From contig JAFFSR010000009.1 in NCBI GenBank assembly GCA_017163975.1, positions 682,001-746,000 on the forward strand: 64,000 nucleotides of DNA, written 5' to 3'. The notes under the pieces were generated by a model, which was given only the letters and a program-made list of their open reading frames with translations, was not told where the DNA came from and did no database searches. The stretch's first letter is position 1; each line of letters starts with the position of its first letter. The DNA comes from Anastatus disparis (lineage: Eukaryota > Arthropoda > Insecta > Hymenoptera > Eupelmidae). The translations under genes and the position numbers were made by a program. This document shows positions 38,601-53,600 of the stretch, piece after piece.

Positions 38601-41600
38601 TAATTAGTCAATCGTTCATGCATAAGAAATTAAAGACCGATTATTTACCTGTATAATTTATCTGTTATTGAATAACTTTTTAAAACATATTATTAATAAA
38701 CATATAATTCAGTTGCAAACATATTGGATCAATTATATTTAATGGACATTTATAGGTTTTTTTAATGTATACTTTAATGTATAAGCGCAAAACAAATCTG
38801 TGTTGGTGTATATCTGTATAGCAAGGGTATATTGTATGGCGTTGAGTCGCACAGCTGGCGTTTATCGATTAAATGTCAGTGGCGCGTCATAAAGACGTCA
38901 AAGGCAAGATTTTCACCAGGACAACATCCTGCGCTCGAATTTACGATCTTCGGGCGGAGCAACAGGTCCCGTGGGAATACTACTTCTCTCTTTGTCTGGC
39001 TCTCTGTATATACATACTAGCAACCATTGTACCATCCTTTAACCTAATTCCCGCCTCTCTCCCTCGCGTTTTACATTGCGCATGAACAACGGTTAAAGTT
39101 TCAAAGTTATTTTATCATGTAGTACTTGTTTTTTATTATTCAATATTTTCTACATTATAATTATTCGTACAAAATAAAGTTTTAAACTTAATAATTTGTC
39201 TTAATTTTTTTTATTCATTGGTTAAAAAAATTGTAAATAGTTGCCTGTTAAAATAAAAAATTTCGTAATAAAATTTTGACATTTTCGACATATTAGTAGA
39301 AATTTTTATTTGGAAATTTATTATTCGAACAAGTAAATTATGAGCTTTCAGAATAAGAAAGCTCTTCCCAAATAAGAAAGAATTTTTATGCATTAAAGTA
39401 CATTTTATTAACAAAGATGATAGTTTCATTTTATCTTGATATGGAAAGATGGAAAAAATTTACGCTTTACAGTCTTAAGAACAAAAATTGATTTCAAAAT
39501 TCTCGTTGAGGAAAATCACAGTTTTTTTAATGCAACGTGAAATAGTATTTTCAGGTGATAAGCATTAATCTTTGATATCTATTAAATAGGTTGAATTTAT
39601 TAAAAAAGTTTTAATAATAATAAGTTTATAGAATTTAATTATTAACTAATATTTTAATTTATTTTTATCTAATTCTAATAGCACTGTAATGCATAAAAAA
39701 TTTACCATTATGTTACTAAAATATTTTTAAAATTATGAAATCTTAATAAATGTTTGAAATAAAAATTAAATTTAAAGTTAAAAATATAAAAAATTTGAAT
39801 AGTTGTAATTTTTTGTATTTTTTTGTACTCTGATAGTATATTGTGCCGGAATATCAGAGAAGTAGGTATATGTTTGCGAATAGCTCGTATCACGGGGTAT
39901 ATACACATCGAAGTCGGCGGGGGTGTGTATACAGAGATATTTGCGAGCGCGGTAAACCTGTTGCTTCGAAACCCTCGTAAATCTGCCCCGAGGCTGTAAT
40001 CCTGGTAGGCTTGTCTCGGGGTGACGTCATTGACGAACTTTTGACAGGTATCCAGCGACTAGTTCAATCTATCCACTGTCAAAATCCTATCCTTTTGTAC
40101 TGATCAGACGATTTTTAACATCGAACCTTTGACGCTAAAAAAATTCAAGACGTCGAATCTAAGAAATTCGTGATCGAATGAAATTTATACGGTAAGAAAG
40201 TTTGCGCGTACGAAGCGGAAAAATGTGAGTGGGTGGTTCGATGTTATATGTGTATACACAGAGCCATAAATTCATCTACTGCCTAGAGCTTGGTTTCCTA
40301 ATACATCGGAGTTTTCGTGACGGCATTTGACGAACCTGCAGCTTGCGCATTCTACGAGTTCGTATGCAAGCACGAAAATGGCGCTGTCATATGTATATCT
40401 ATACATTTATTTTTTAATTTAATTTTATTGTTTTAATATTTATGATAATTAAATAAATATAATTTATGATACTCAAGAAATGATAATATATTAATCTGCT
40501 CAACTATTTATTGCTTTTCTTAATTTATTATTTCTTTTAATATTTTTGCGATTAAAATCATTAAATTTCTTTTCTATATTTTTCTTTTATTTTTATATCT
40601 GCAACTTAAAGAAACAATCAGATAAGTTATATATTAAATAGAAAAATAATTAAATACATATTTATTTAGATCAGTTTTGTCTAAGATTCAAAGATTAAAA
40701 AAAGAATTAGCATCTATTTTGTGATTCTGCCATTTTTAAAGTAATTATTTTATAATACATCTACTGAAATATAATAAAGGTGAGATTAAAAGATATTCAA
40801 CCATGATAAAGAAATAAAAATGGTGTGATGATTTAATTAAAATGTGCATAAAAAATAAATTCTGCATTTTATTTTATTTAAATTGCCTGTTGATCGAAAG
40901 GTCTTGTACTCAATTTTAATACATTGTAAAAATCTTCAATCACTATCAGTTTAAAATCTGTATAACCGTAAAGTAGGAGCTAACTTTTTTAAATAACTTT
41001 GAAAATCGAGACGATACTGGTCATAATTTAATTAATTTGAGCGTTAAACTGATTAGAAGAAACTTATTTTATAAGTTTATGTAAAAAAAAAAACACTTTA
41101 TGTTGAAAAAAAAAATTCGAGACCAAATGCAACGCTCTGCTAATGAATCTTTATTTATGGATATATATATTTGATTCAATATTTCTATAAATGAAGTATA
41201 ACGTTTGTTAATGATTCTGTTATATCTTTGAAAATTTTATTGTGAAAAAAGCTCTTTTAGTATATGCAATAATTAAAAACTTGTATTTTTTCGATGTTCG
41301 TTCATTAAAATTTTCCTCTTTATTACTATCTTTTAATATTAATGATATTAAAGTATTTTCAAATTCAACTTTAAAAATAAATAATAATATGTAGTTTTCT
41401 TTTAAAAGTAATGTATTTATAAAGAACAAGAAACTCTATATTTTTCTTAAATTGTTCTTGTTTTTTATCATGAATTCATAAAAAATAAAGATTAAAGAAA
41501 TAATATTTTCAAAATTTTTCAAAGTTTAATCATAACTAATTTTAGAAGAATTGTAATGTCAATTTTAATATAGTCTTAAGTTTGCATATAAACTTTTAAT

Positions 41601-44600
41601 AACATCAAATAATTTTTATAAACTTTAACTGTTTTTTTTTTAATTTGAAATCATAACGAGATCGTTTATCCAGTACAAGTAATCGCTTTAAAGCTTGGCA
41701 AAAGCTCTAAGTTAGCTTGGTAGAAAAGATGCGTCTGACGGCTGCGCGGGTGTTAATCGATCGTCGCGAAGCACACACACACAGGGTTGCGGCCCTCTTC
41801 TGTGCTTTACGTCGGCGCGTCAAGTTTCTCTCTTTCTTTCTCTTGCTCTCTTTCTATATCGTCGACGTAAACGCGGCACGCTCGACATTCTCTCCATAAA
41901 TCCCTCAACTGTCTGCTGGTTCCCTGGTGCACCAGGGCGTCTAGCGCCGTCGTGACAGACAGATGACTGACGTGTGCACACATTAAATCCGTCGTGTCTA
42001 CTTGTCGCACCTGGCCATCAAAGTATCATCAAACTATGAGTTCGACGACACGCCTTTTTCTTAACTCCCCTGTGCTTCCCTACCAGATTCAAAACAAAAA
42101 CAATAACAATTGCACGAGCGATATGGAGGTCAGAGGTTGCTCGAACTGTAAAGCTTAGTAAACCTAGAAGCACAGCATGCGCCCCTGATCCCCTGGCGTC
42201 CCCGCGACGTCGCATGATGAACGGATGACGGAAAATCGATAATCCAAATGCATTCAACTCCCTTCCTATGACTCTATACGTTACGTACACAGACAAAAAG
42301 CATTCGTATATATTGAACGTATTGAATAGAAGTATTTAGCTTGATAATCAATGGGAAATGATCAGCTAATGGTATACAGACTACTTGTAGACCTTGGCTT
42401 TGTGCGTGGATTTCTAAATTTAGACACGCAGTCAATAAACTAGCTTCAGGGTTCCGGAGATAAATATAGATAGACGAAGGATATGATGAGAGACATCCAA
42501 CGAGTGTTTTTCATTTTTCATTCTTTAATGTCTTCTGTTTACGAACTCGTCATAAGAAAATAAAGTTTCCTCGTCAACGACAATTTTATTTTTGGAATCA
42601 TGTATATAGATATACAACGAGATGAAGCTTGAAAATTTAACCGGGACGTTACTCTTCATCATCGGTTGTTACAAAGCTTCATACAAAATTACCGTAGTCG
42701 AGTAGATTTTCACTTTACCAAGAAAGTTCATACGAAAGCTTTGATGTAGAGCTTGCAACAGCGCTTCAAGACTATTTGCCATTCGCGGTTCGTCGGGTAA
42801 GGATCGTGCCTGGCATGCCTTGCAAGCTTCCAGGATCAGGCTTTCATGTGCGACGTCGAGCTTTCCCATTCAACTGAGCTTGAGCTTTCCGCTCTTGTGC
42901 GAGCTTTTCTCGTTTGATTTTGTGGTTTTTTTCAGGAAAGGTGATACTTTTTATGATGAACGATAACCGCAAGCTTTACATTAGGCGGGTTGAAGTTTTA
43001 AATGAACAAAGTTGAGTTTAAAACGGGCCAGTAACATCAAAAGCCCTGGTTATCCGGGTTGCAGACGAGTATGCTGGTATATCGCGAGCTTGCGCGACGT
43101 GGGTATAGAAGCACACGACCCCCCCAGTTAGAAGCTAACCAATGTGTCTACCTTCCCCTCGTGTTACTAATATAGCTACCGTGCTATTTTTATTTTCTAG
43201 TCTACTGCGTCTGCTCTGACTTTTTACGTACAAGCTTTCTCGTCTTTTTCTTATGTATACTTAGAATATGCTTTAGAATTTTTATTCCACTTTGATACAT
43301 AAACAAATAATTATTAATATTAATTATTTATAATGGTATTATTTATAATTTCATTATTCTTAATAAATAAAATGATACTTATTATCAAAATACCTTATTT
43401 GACTGATATAATTTCTCACACTTTGACTTTTAAATTCCAAAATCGTGAATTCATAAAAAATACATATTTTAAAAATTATAACAATAATCCATTATTAATA
43501 AAATCTAATTTCATATGACCTTTATTAAATCCTTTTTTTTTTTTTTAAAAACATGAAAACTAAGGTACTATCAATTTTTATTTTCGATTTTCAAAATTTA
43601 AAAGATTAAATATGTCGAATTGTAAAGCCTCAACAAACGAAAATGTCAGGAAAAAAAGTACATTTAAGTTATTTAAGGCAAAGATGCCGGTGAGTCTCCC
43701 GACAGGTGCGCCCTCGATCCAGGAAGACCAGGCGCTTACTTAGTCGCGAGAGCTTTTCCGCGCGTTTACTAAGCCTCCTCGTTCTTCTATCTCTGTTTAA
43801 CGTGGTGCTGCTGCTCCTCCCCTTGTTCATTTGCCACCCCTCCTAAAACGGGCGTTCTCTCGTATAGGGTATGACTAAAATAGAAGTCAACAGTAAGTCC
43901 AAGTGAAAAGAGGGAAGTGAGAAAATCAAGTGGGGGTGGCTTCGACAAGCTTGGCCACCTCCATCGAGTTCTCGCTAACACCAGGCTGTTATTTCCTAGG
44001 TGGAGGCTCATTATTATAAGTTCAGCTGTTAAACGACAAAAAGCTCGTTCGAGCTTTCAAACACGTGAAAGGTGTTGCAAGTTAAGTTGAATGTTATACG
44101 TTAAGAGAGGATCTGCCCTTGCCACTTGAACTACAATCCTCATCCGAGTTGGCAGTAGTAATAGCGAGTTTGCGTCTGGCTGTAGCAAACAACTTTAACA
44201 TACATACACTTTCGTTTTACAAATCTTATTTATTAGAAAATTTCATTTTTTATAATATTACAAATTCTATATGATTATTATTTATTGGAAAATATATAAT
44301 CATATTTTTATCAGATCGAAGAAATTTTTTAATAGGCAGAAAAAAATAATTTATATAAATTATAAATGATTAATTTTAACAAACCAATTGAAATATCAAG
44401 AATTTTTCTTTTTTAAGTAAAAATTTCAATTTAAAAAATTTAAAAAAAATTTTTTTTTAATTTCTTTTATTACTCGAAAAAAATAAAATGTTAAGTAAAA
44501 TTCGCGGTATAATACACCTGTACAGGTAAAATCCATGTGGCGCCAGCAGGTCTGGTATGTACTCGTGTAATAGCATATTTAAAACGAGGGCGATTGCGTC

Positions 44601-47600
44601 GATGCCCGGCGTATTTTCCACACCAGGGTTGTATGCTCGCTGTGGGGGGTAAAAAAGCACTTTCATCAGACAATGTGGCGCCTTTCTCTCTCTCTCCCTC
44701 TCTCGCGTGTACTTGCGCCACACAGCTGTTCCAATACTAGGGGTGGTTTCCCGCGTACGGCTCGTTGTGACGTAACGAAGCGCGCCTTTTGCCAGGGGAA
44801 CAAAACTCAAAGGAGTTTAATGACGACGCTTAGCGTCGTCGCAACCCTCTTGAGGCATATTCGTCGTTATCTTTTATAAAGATAATAATTTTAAAAAAAT
44901 TATATTTTTTCAATAAATTTTCGTATTTTTCGTTTTAATTTATCGTTATTTATAAGGGTTGAACATTTGTAATTGAATATTATATATAAATATAATGTTT
45001 TTTGGAGGATTTAACTGCAAAGATAAGATGCTCTCATCTAGTTTGAAGTTATCTGACGGCTATACGGCAAAGAAAGACGTCGATTCGACGTTAATTACTG
45101 ACCTAGCGAAGAAATTTAACCTTTCCGACGTCACGCGTCCCGACGTCGATATCCGGCAAGCATAGATATTATGGAAGTTTTCGACGTCGCTTTTATCGAT
45201 TCTTTTTTTTCTCCCCCTTTTTGTATTATATAGTCTGGTTCGACTTTGCCCCCTCTGCGAGCGCGGGTGTACATTTATAGAACACACGAACGAGAGGCTT
45301 CGCTATACCAGCAGGGTGGCGTGGTATAGATCTGTTGAAAAACGCTTGCGGACCTAAGCCACCTTTGACGATCAGGAATATATGGAGTGCTGTGAAGTTA
45401 TTTCACTAGATGTTTTTCCGCAAGCTGTACATTTTGAAAATCTAAAAATTTTCTAATTCTAAGGGTACATTTCATTTTTCTTCTTTTTTTCAATTTTATT
45501 GTCAAATGTTATTATATTATGAAAACAAAATATTAAAAGCTCATGTATACATTCTTTGAGCGTTTGAAAAATGTAAATATTATAAATTTACTAAATTAAT
45601 TTATTAGAATTATAATAATAAATTTTAAATTTATATTTTTTATTATTAAAAAATTATCTATATTTATTTTCTAAATACAAATTATAAATCAAATTGTACA
45701 TAATATCAAGTAAATGTACATATCGTCATAAAAAACAATTTTAAAAAGAAACTTTCGCCTCTACATAATGCAAACAATAAGTTATTGGATAATTTCCGCG
45801 AATCGTGAACATAAAAATATGAACTTGCAACCCTACGATGCCTCTAACGAACAGGAGCTCATATAAGAACCTGGCTATTTTCTAAACAAAAGTGAGGGGG
45901 TGCGCACCCCTTTATACGCGCACACACAACTTTCCGAGGGTTTGTGTTGCTTCCACAATCAATAATGACAGTCGGTATACGCGAAGGTGTTGTATATAGA
46001 TATACGATATGTATATTAGACTTACCATCTGGGAATCTGTGTCCGATTACAGTCTCGACCCAGTGTTGAGCTTCGGCTTCCTGCTCTGGCTCACGTTTTC
46101 CAGCAACCTTGAAAAAAACCATGAATATCTTGAATTAAAAATCTATTTTTTAAATCACTGTTTTACAAGTTTTGATTTAATAGAACAAGTTATATCCAAA
46201 ATAATATCTTTTGAATAAAAATATATTGTCACAAGAAAAATAAGATGTATAGCAACATTTTTTTTCGATTTAAAAAGTATTTTTTTAAAATAGGGCAAAA
46301 AACTCATAAATTACAAATTTCAATTCTAAATATACTTTTAAACTATGAAAAAAAATTATGTTCGTCAAAAAATAAAAACAAATCGTAATACGCGATTATT
46401 TTGTTTACAGTATATAGTAGATAATGTGAAAAAAACATAAGTAGGAAAATAAAATTTATTAGTGTCATATTGAGGTCAATATCCTATAACTTATTGACCT
46501 CATAGTTACGTAATTTCTTAATAAAATTTGAGCGCTCCGCGTCTAATGGATTAATATATCACAGCTTTTATAACCGTTTTTATTTTCATTATTTATTGAG
46601 TCGGACATCAAAGATTCCTAAATTACTAAAGTGTTTAGAGATATTTATCTATTTATTGATACGGAAATACTTGAGATATTTATATTTTTGTATGATTAAT
46701 TAAGCAATGTAAATCAGGCTAAAATAATATTCATAATTTTTAAACTTAATAGAGCAAGTCTTCATTTGTTAATTTGAAAATATTCTGCGGGAATAATATT
46801 TAAATTCAAAAATATTTTTGTAAATCATAATTTTAATTAAAAAATTAATCAAATAATATTAAAATATGTCTTTACTTTATTTAATTAGTTTATAAACGTT
46901 TTTTTAAATTAAAGTTATTACTTGCGGCTGTTGCCTGCAGACAGTCTAAGTCATAAATTAATTTGATTTTTTTGAAACTGTAATTGAAATTTTAAACGTT
47001 TTTATTAATAGATCAATAAAAAGTATAAAAATAAATGTTTATTCGAAACTTACGAACTTATTCGTGGTTTGTAAAACAAGAGAAATTCTAATTTCAACTT
47101 TTTGGGGTTTGAAATCTGTATTTTAGTATTCTTCATTGATTTATTAACTTGGTCTTATAAAATTTCCTTTGAAAATTTTACGAATTCTAAATTTTTATTT
47201 AAAGTCGATACTTGAGGTGGTATCAGCAACTTTTAATAAAAATATAGAAAATTGAAAAAAATTATCAAGAAAATTAAAAATTGCAAGCATATTATAGAAG
47301 TTTTAAAAATATGATCTCAAATCAAATTGAAGAGAGAAAAGTTACAGAAATTTAATTATTTACCATGAACTTTTGCGAGAAAAATAGCATTTGTGCTTAC
47401 AGCTTTGTAATAAAATTATAATTTTTTATGAACCAAAAATTAGATTATAAATTTTTTTTGTTACAACTTTAAATTAATTTAAAAAACGTCATGTAATCGA
47501 TAAAATAAAAGATATTTTTAACATTGAATAAAAAGTTTTTAATGATAAATTACAGATATATTTTGTTAAATAATAAATTATCATTAAAAATACAAACATA

Positions 47601-50600
47601 ATTAATTGCCAAAAGTTTTTTATAAAAATTATCTAAGAAAAACAAAGAAGTATTTTATCCTTTCTTAATATAAAAATATTTTAACCACTTCAATTCTGAA
47701 ATTTCCTGTCATAATTTATAGTTCGCAAAATTAAAAAAAAAATTATAAAAAGGTAAGAATGATACGTTTGGCTTGTTTTACAAATCACAAAATAATTTTA
47801 AAAATATTTATTTTTGTATGACTTTGAGCTGTTTCGTATCGAAATTATTTATTTTGATACTGTTTATTGATTTATTAACTTGAACATTCCAATGTTCGAT
47901 TATAGTTTAAAAAAAGATTTTTTTTAAATTGCATCAACTTGTAACATTGAAGGTAACAGCCTTAGTATTTTATTTATAAATATGATATAAGTACGCACTT
48001 AATGTATTTTCTAGAGTGAAAATTAGAAAATGTAATTATAGCCAGTTATTATTAATTTATATTATTCAAGCAAATTATGCTTGCATTAATTATAAAACAT
48101 TTTCTAAATTACGTTTATGAATCAAACGTTTAACAAAATATTTATATCCTACATGAATGTTTTCAAGATAAATTAATAAACAAGATCATTATGTTTACAA
48201 AGCATTTATTCAATACTGAAATTTAATCTACATAACAATCTGTTGTAAGCATTGCAAATTTTATTAATAGTAACGTGCTATTTATTTAAAGATTTTTGTT
48301 GTAAATATGATACTTTTCTTATTACGTAAAATTATAAATTTAAAACTAATTTATTTATTCAAACTTGCATTGGATTTAACCCTTACAGTCACAGGAGCCG
48401 ATATATCGGCTACCTAATTTTCTTTTTTTTTACCTCAATATTTTTGCAATAACATGCTTGATTCTTGGATTTTTTGTATTTTCAGATATAACCTTACTAT
48501 TTATAATGCTGATGATATTTTATAAATTTATAACTATTAATTATTATTATAAACAAATACATACGAAAAAAGTGAATTGAATTGCATGACTGAAAGGGTT
48601 ATAAAAATTTCTCAAAATTTTTCTTCAAAGTAAATAGTTTTCACTTATTACTACTATTATATTTAATTTTGAATTGAATTAGGCAGTTTCCGTAGAAACT
48701 TTCAAAAATTGCCGTAGCCGATGGTATTTCACATCGTCATGGCGGGGTATTGGTAAAAGTTTTCAACTAGCAATAATCGCACCTCGGTATTCCCTCATTG
48801 GTTACGATATCGCCACTGCGCAAAGCTGAAGATATAGTCTACAGCTCTCTTTAAGTATCCTAGACCTGCTTATTCTTTTTATGGGGACTGAAAATTGGTA
48901 TGCCGCGTAGCGGATGAATCCTGAACTACGGTGTGCGCAACTCATAAGCGCGCGTATATTCAAAATGCTTAAGTGTACAATTTAGTTCAAAAATTTTTTT
49001 CAATTAATTTTTTAAGAATAAAAATTTTTTAAATATTTAATTTAGTTAATTATGCAGTAATAATTAATTATACAACAATTATAATTATTTGAAAAATATT
49101 GAGTCTTATTAAATATAAAATAAATTAATAAATAAATATTTTGTATTTAAATTTCATGAAAGAATATTAATAAAAATAGTTATGACAAATTTAGTTAAAA
49201 ATTTGTAAAAAAAAATATTTAATATAGTTGCATTGAGAAAACTTTTGTCGACCTTCCGCGATGTACGATAAACTTGGAAGCTCACGCTGATTGACGAAAT
49301 CTAAAATCGGTGGTGGCATCACACACACATTTTAAAATGGCTTGTATCCAGAAATTACGATGCTCTCAACGCGTATCGGCAGTTTTAATCTGGCGAATTT
49401 CCATCCGTTCTTCCTTGTCTTTTCTTTTCGTCTCGGGAAAAAGAAGAAAAAAAATAATAAACGTATACACGCACCGATACACCCACTTGTTTATATCCAT
49501 CGTTTTGCTCGTTAGTGTTTAGCGAGTTTACTATTTATCCGATGACGCGAACACACAAAACGTCCTAATAATCTTAACATCTTTACTAGCCTTCTATTTT
49601 AATTTTCTCGAAAATCTTTTTTTACAAAAATTACGAATCTTTTGGCAGACTTGGTACGCTAAACGCCAATTAAAATTTACCACTATACGCGATTTTGCAC
49701 CTTTCGCTTTACGTTTGTTTTCATTATTTAGAAACTAATCTTTAATTGAGTTATAAATTTAGAAAGATTGATCGGTCTTTCTCATTCTAAATTGTTTTGT
49801 ATTTTTCTATTGCTTCAGAGCAAAAAAAAAAGTTTTTCCGTATTGTATTTTTAAACACTGGATTATTTAATTTTGTGAGCTAAGAAAATATTTTTATTCT
49901 CAGTTAATGGATACGTATACAAAAGTATCGGAAGTTATATATTTTTAAAATATAGATTTACATTTTGTTGACAATAAAATGATCGAATAGAAATTATTGT
50001 GTATAGATAGAAATCGCTATAATTATATGAATATCTATTGTACTTGAACAATTGAATGAACAAGTTTTGAAATAGTTATTCCAAATATTAAAATTCTTTG
50101 ATTTTACATATTTTTATTTGGATTCTACATTACAAATATATTAATTTGCTAAAGTTAATAAATTTAAATATTGATAAAATTGTCATTACTTAAAATGCGT
50201 TAAAAAAATAGTAATTAAATTATTATTTTTATATTTAATTTCATTTATATTCACATTTTATAAACAATTATAAAAGATGGTAAAGATTTTGTGAATATTT
50301 CTATATAATATTTCACATCTTATAAGAAACCAAAGAATTAAAAAGAAATGTATAAATTTAGAAATTTGATTTGTGGCCTATAAAGCTGTTGTAAAACATT
50401 TAACATTTATTTCAAAAGATACATTTAAAATTATTTTCGCAAGTTTTTCATTAACATAAAATTTCTTTCATAAGAAAGAAATTTTATGTTTATGAAAAAC
50501 TTGCAAAAATGGCGAGATGTTAAGATATTAAGGAATAAGAATTATTATTATAATTCTTGTGAAAAAATGATGAATAAACTTTATTTAGTAATCGTTTATT

Positions 50601-53600
50601 TTAAACGAGTGACAAAATGTTAAATTTTACCAAAAATCAATAATTTATTCTTAGTATTAAATATGCACTATTTTAAATACGTTAAAAATTTAAGTTATTA
50701 TTGCCCTACGAGAATACAATAAAAGAACCTATAATTAATTAGCTTTTTCATTAACTGTTAAATTAATATAAATGAAAATTTATAAATATTCTTCCAAGAG
50801 TCTAATTGCTTTCGGCACTCGTACAACATTTAGCAAGCGTCATTAGGAGAAATGATAATCCTAGACCAAAGACGAGCAAAGCAAATCCATGGAAAAATGT
50901 ATTTTCAGTTGCTTCAAGTAGTATATAATAATTCTAGTAAGAAGCGTTGGTATGTTGTCGAGAAGTGTCAGTGTCTGGAAGCAATTGGAGAATGAAAATA
51001 CAGAAAAAAAAATAGGAAGAAAAACACAAAGAAAAAAACGTACGTATAACAAAAAAAAAAAAAAAAAAAAAAAAGAAGATACGAGCGGGGGTGTGGGAAT
51101 ACCCAATGGGCAAAATGCCAAGGAGATTCTGGTATAGTTGAAGATCAGTAGAATGGGTAAGGCTATAAGGAGGGGAGAACGCCATATAGCGTCGCGACGA
51201 CCGGCGAACGATTTAGTCTACACTCCACTCAGGCAGCACCGTTCAGGAAACAAACCAACTCGTCCACTTATTATATTTCAACTCCAGTTACATTATCCTT
51301 AATCTCGAGGAACATTTTCTATTGACACCAAACAACACTACCACTACAACAACAACAATGCCGGTATGTTCTCATTTCATCTTCATAAACAAAACAACCA
51401 ATTTTCATTCCGTTTTTCTCATTCGATGTTTAATTTATCATTCAAATTTATCAGATCATACGAAAGTTAATGTTATTTTTTTATTGTGGATCATTCACCT
51501 AAATTTTTAAATAACTTTTTCTTTAAATTTTTTATGTATTTTTTATTTTTATTGTGTTAAAAAACTTTTGAGTTTTAATGTTTTTAAAAATGATTTTTAT
51601 AAAAATAATCTTATAAAAATATGGTTTCTTAATTAAAGAAGAGAAATATTATTTAACGTCTTTACGGTCCAATGTTATGTTTAATTAGACTCAAAGTTAA
51701 AATAATAAATTGAAAATAAAATTTGATTTTAAAAGCATCGTTAAATCTTAACATTGACTCTAAACGTTCTTAATCCAGAAATGACGAAGGGATGTGCATC
51801 CGGGAAAATTCTATTTCTGTATATTTTCTACGTGATTTTACTACCGGAAGTCCCTGATTCTTTGTTCAAATAAGTTTTAAACCTTATGTCAGTGCGTTAT
51901 TTTCATCTAATTGCTCCATTAAATGTTTGTTATTGAAAATTCGTGAAATTAGAAAAAAAAATAATAATTTTAAAAGCTCATTTAAAAACAATGTTCTTTT
52001 TTAATAAAACAAGACTCGTAAAGAGATACAATAATATCGTTGTAAACGAGAAGATCGAGTGCCAATGATAATAAATTAACTCAGCACCTTGAAAATTGTA
52101 CGACGCAGAAGAAAAAGCACAGGTGCACATTTTGCATGTTTTGATTTAGTGCCAAGATTATAAAGCGCTGGAAGTCGCGTTTATATATGGTATATATAGT
52201 GAAACAAACTTAAAACTAATTTCAGTGTAAATTTGCCGAGACTTGCCCTCTTAAGATCTCTCTCTCTCGCGCGCGCATAAGCCACTAAGTCATATCTCGG
52301 CTTCATATGCTGCAAAATATCCAAAAATATCCATTCGAAGGCTGAAAGCTCGTACTTTATCATTAAACTGGAAACTACATTAGTTATAGCTATAATTCCA
52401 TCGACTAAATGTCTTTGAAATTTCCAAATTAATAAAGGCTATAATTGCAAATTTTCTCGTTAAACTATACTGGAGCGAAATAAATCTAAAGGATAATAAA
52501 CCGAATAATCAAAGCTTTTTCGCGAGCGAACTTACATTAACTGAATGCACAATTCAATTTTAGATGCGTGTATATATCGTTTGTTCTGAAAATAAAGTAT
52601 ACCGCTCTCTTTTTTTTTTGTAATCAAAGCATTTGTTCGGGCATCGGTAGATTGTGCAAGCGATCTTTTTATAATCAAAGCATTTGTTCGGCCATTGGCA
52701 GTTGTTATAAACGCTTTTAAAAGAAAACTTTAACATCCCGAAATAATCGTGTATATACGCTAAAGAAAAACTAAGAGCTTTAAAAGTTTTAAAACCCGCT
52801 GGCTAAGCTAAGCGCGAGGATTATTTGCGATGCGTGTAATATGTTAAATCCGCAAAAAGAGACGCGTGTGTATAAGCTTTTTCATTTGCTATAAATACTA
52901 ATTTATCGTCGATTGGATCATGCCAGAGCTCAAACTTACGTCAAACAGATAACTTTAGGGATGCCTCACTTATTGTATAAAAGCTCGAGAGCAAACATTA
53001 TGAATTTTATATTATAAGAAAGAAAGGATAATAGCTTTACGGTTTTTATGATATTTCGCTTTTTAACTGGCATCAAAACAACAAATTTCAAGTTTCAGAT
53101 TACACGAAGTATTAATATTTAAAAATAAAATGTTTATATAAACAAGATTCTTTATGTTTTCATTACGACATTAGTATAAAATGTCTTTTTCCACTGGATG
53201 ACACAAATCAGAGAGCGAGGAAAAATTTTGATTTTTTAAAATCTTTAGTCAATTTATAAGATTCTATAATTGATTGAGACATTAAGAGCACTTTTAATAC
53301 CTATAGCGTATAGAATATAATTTATTTTTGAAGTATTTATATCGGCAACTCTCTCAGGCGTACACACACTACCCTGACGCAATCTATTTTTGTACAAAGA
53401 CGCATTTTTAACACAGTCATATTTTCATCCCAACTTTAAAACGACGAGCGTTCTCTCTAAAAACGATCTTTTTCAGTATATTTTACGAACTTTCGAGAAA
53501 ATCAACATTATATCCATGTTAAATTAATGAAAAAAAAATTTTTCGTCTTACAGGCTCGCAACAAGGAACAAGAACAAGAAGTTCTCGAATGGATTGAACA

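Larger units (their letters stand above)
31001..46025. other. Mp20 intron 2 (15 kb)
   Basis: Contains the tRNA-derived SINE (33818-34022) and the palindromic hAT MITE (38023-38370). Several higher-GC islands (about 31980-32900, 36250-38000, 38820-39080, 39840-40390, 41640-43250, 43680-44220, 44490-44880, 45010-45430) have scattered short open frames but no recognisable domain. AGCTT words are dense between 42600 and 44070. Confidence 0.5.

Noticed and set aside
44457..44879. Several overlapping open frames on both strands
   Set aside because: They overlap in a GC-richer island, where open frames are longer by chance; no domain features.
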